Assembly (NCBI RefSeq): GCF_900169785.1 | Contig: NZ_FWER01000014.1 | Coordinates: 1 to 64,000 of the forward strand | DNA: 64,000 bases | Source of the DNA: Rhizobium sullae | Lineage (GTDB): Bacteria; Pseudomonadota; Alphaproteobacteria; Rhizobiales; Rhizobiaceae | Direction: 5' to 3' | Program-made: the position numbers and the translations under genes | In this document: positions 62,865 to 64,000 of the stretch, in pieces | Position numbering within the stretch: the stretch's first letter is position 1 | Layout: each line of letters opens with the position of its first letter | The notes under the pieces: model-generated | Told to the model about the DNA's origin: nothing | The model's database searches: none | What the model saw: only the letters and a program-made list of their open reading frames with translations

Positions 62865-64000
62865 TCAGGCCCTCCTTCCGTCGCGGATCTGCGGGAAGTA
62901 GCCGTCACTTCCGACCTGGCCGCCCTTCAGCGCGATCTGCAGTCCGTTGGTCGGCGAATAGCCGCCATGAGCGACGCAGAGCGGCGACCCGGGCGTCTGG
63001 GGAAGGGGCAGAAGGGTCGTCAGTGCTTCCACACGCAGCTCCTTGAGCGCGTGGCTGGACGTATCGCCGCCGGCGATGACGGCGCGGGTTAGCCCCTCAC
63101 TTTCGACGAGGCGGCGCAGGATCGTACCCAGCGCCTGCCCGAGCCGGTGACGGGCGCCGGGGACGCGATCTATATCAGTTCCGCGATCTGCGGACGGACC
63201 AAGCGCGGTGTGGAGAAGGACGCTCCGGCCCGCCTTCAATTTTTCGATGCCGGCTGCCACCGCCACTTCGATCGCGCGCTCGGCGCTTTCTCCGGCAAGG
63301 GAAAGGGGATCAAGGTCGATGCCCTCGAAGCCGTCGGAAAGGGCAGTCCGGATTTGCCGTTCGGTGGTGGGAGAGACGCTGCCGGAAACGACGGCGAGAC
63401 GATCGACCTTGCCCGGCGATGCGAATTCCGTGTTTTCGCCGACCAGGCCTGTTGCCCGCCAGGCGCTCAGCAATGCGTATTCGACGCCGGATGAGCCGGC
63501 GACGAAAAAGCCGCCTTTGTTCTTGAGACGCCACAGCTGCTCGCCGGCCGCCGCCTGGGATTCTGCGGAGTCGACATCGAGCAGCAGGATGCCGGCGTTT
63601 CCGCTCACCAGATCGTCGATCCGCGCGCTCGCATCCGGCGCGGTGATCATCGCAAGGTCCGCAAGTGCGACGGGCAGGCTGGTCTGCCTGCCGAGATGAA
63701 GGGCAAGATCGGACTCGCCCATCGGCGTGACGGGGTGCAGGCTCATCACGGGATGCCGGTCGATGCGAAAGACACGGCCCTGATAGGCTGCGAACAGATG
63801 GCCGAAGGCGGTGTAACGTTTGAGCTGCGGTGCCCCGACGATGAGGGGCGCGAAAGGCTGGGCAAACACCGCCTTACCGATCTCGATCGCCTTGCCAATG
63901 CTGCCGGTGCGCGGGCTGGAATCGAACGTGGAGCAGACCTTATAATGACAGATTGCCGCGTTGAGCCCCTTCAACCATTCGAAGGCCGGAGCAAGATGTT
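62865..64000 (-). CDS. oiaK: DUF1537 kinase, 3-oxoisoapionate kinase (N-terminus beyond the window)
   Basis: 378 codons are in the window, and the frame is open to the edge; DUF1537 proteins have about 410-430 residues, so some 40-50 are missing, including the N-terminal Asp motif (DDFTGA). Seen: CHYKVCSTFDSSPRTGSIGK, APLIVGAPQLKRYTAFGHLF, HPVTPMGESDLALHLGRQTS, and the ATP-binding half with VIAGGDTSSHALKELRVEAL and PGSPLCVAHGGYSPTNGLQI followed by LKGGQVG. This is the four-carbon acid sugar kinase family. In apiose clusters its member OiaK phosphorylates 3-oxoisoapionate. The choice of OiaK over other DUF1537 kinases rests on the neighbours. Confidence 0.75.
   Translation of the reverse strand, partial: HLAPAFEWLKGLNAAICHYKVCSTFDSSPRTGSIGKAIEIGKAVFAQPFAPLIVGAPQLKRYTAFGHLFAAYQGRVFRIDRHPVMSLHPVTPMGESDLALHLGRQTSLPVALADLAMITAPDASARIDDLVSGNAGILLLDVDSAESQAAAGEQLWRLKNKGGFFVAGSSGVEYALLSAWRATGLVGENTEFASPGKVDRLAVVSGSVSPTTERQIRTALSDGFEGIDLDPLSLAGESAERAIEVAVAAGIEKLKAGRSVLLHTALGPSADRGTDIDRVPGARHRLGQALGTILRRLVESEGLTRAVIAGGDTSSHALKELRVEALTTLLPLPQTPGSPLCVAHGGYSPTNGLQIALKGGQVGSDGYFPQIRDGRRA

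Overview
The window looks like accessory DNA of a plant-associated alphaproteobacterium of the Rhizobiaceae (Rhizobium / Agrobacterium / Ensifer type). The basis is inference from gene content: high G+C with strong codon-position bias, a DUF1127 gene, several ABC sugar importers each next to a LacI-type regulator, SAM-domain class III cyclase/AAA/TPR proteins, and catabolic sets for plant compounds. I see no rRNA, tRNA, CRISPR array, transposase or replication gene. Several decayed gene remnants between intact genes suggest a plasmid or a fluid chromosomal region.

Layout. (1) 1-13 kb: envelope and unknown-function genes. These are a DUF1127 gene at the edge, two outer-membrane beta-barrel proteins, a DUF900 lipoprotein hydrolase, a DUF2092 protein with a small exported partner, a membrane-anchored TolB-N/TPR regulator, two tandem DUF1254/DUF1214 proteins, a Cys-rich GLG1-type repeat protein, an OmpA-domain protein and a two-TM channel-like protein. 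Between them lie remnants of an alpha/beta hydrolase, a HupE-like C-terminus and a small exported protein, and three copies of a GTATGTTAC-type motif. (2) 13.1-23.8 kb: a pectic oligosaccharide locus. It has a LacI regulator, GH28 and GH105 enzymes, a large unrecognised enzyme, a complete ABC sugar importer (two permeases, UgpC-type ATPase, divergent binding protein) and two perfect palindromic operators. (3) 25.0-31.0 kb: a Pot-type ABC importer in one operon with an MTA/purine-nucleoside phosphorylase-like enzyme, facing a second LacI regulator across an 18-bp palindrome. (4) 31.0-41.0 kb: a full aerobic nicotinic acid pathway. NicAB hydroxylates nicotinate, NicC makes 2,5-dihydroxypyridine, NicX opens the ring, NicD and NicF remove formate and ammonia, and NicE gives fumarate. 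A MarR (NicR-like) and a TetR (NicS-like) regulator sit in the middle. (5) 41.2-50.0 kb: a secreted protein with two CxxCH motifs and a SnoaL-like partner, a HExxH metallopeptidase with a small partner gene, an intact SAM-cyclase-AAA-TPR protein, and an internally deleted copy of the same kind of gene. (6) 50.4-54.6 kb: a metallophosphoesterase and an NfeD / slipin / site-2-protease-CBS membrane module. (7) 54.6-64.0 kb: a D-apiose / D-apionate operon. It has an Rbs-type ABC importer with a DUF2291 lipoprotein, D-apiose dehydrogenase, D-apionate lactonase, D-apionate oxidoisomerase and a DUF1537 kinase cut by the window end.

The catabolic parts fit together: pectin backbone fragments, apiose (a branched sugar of rhamnogalacturonan II) and nicotinate are all released by plant tissue. 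The least described elements are the 836-residue protein at 19781-22291, the phosphorylase-plus-importer operon, the secreted CxxCH protein, and the SAM-cyclase protein whose two substrate-specifying residues are replaced.
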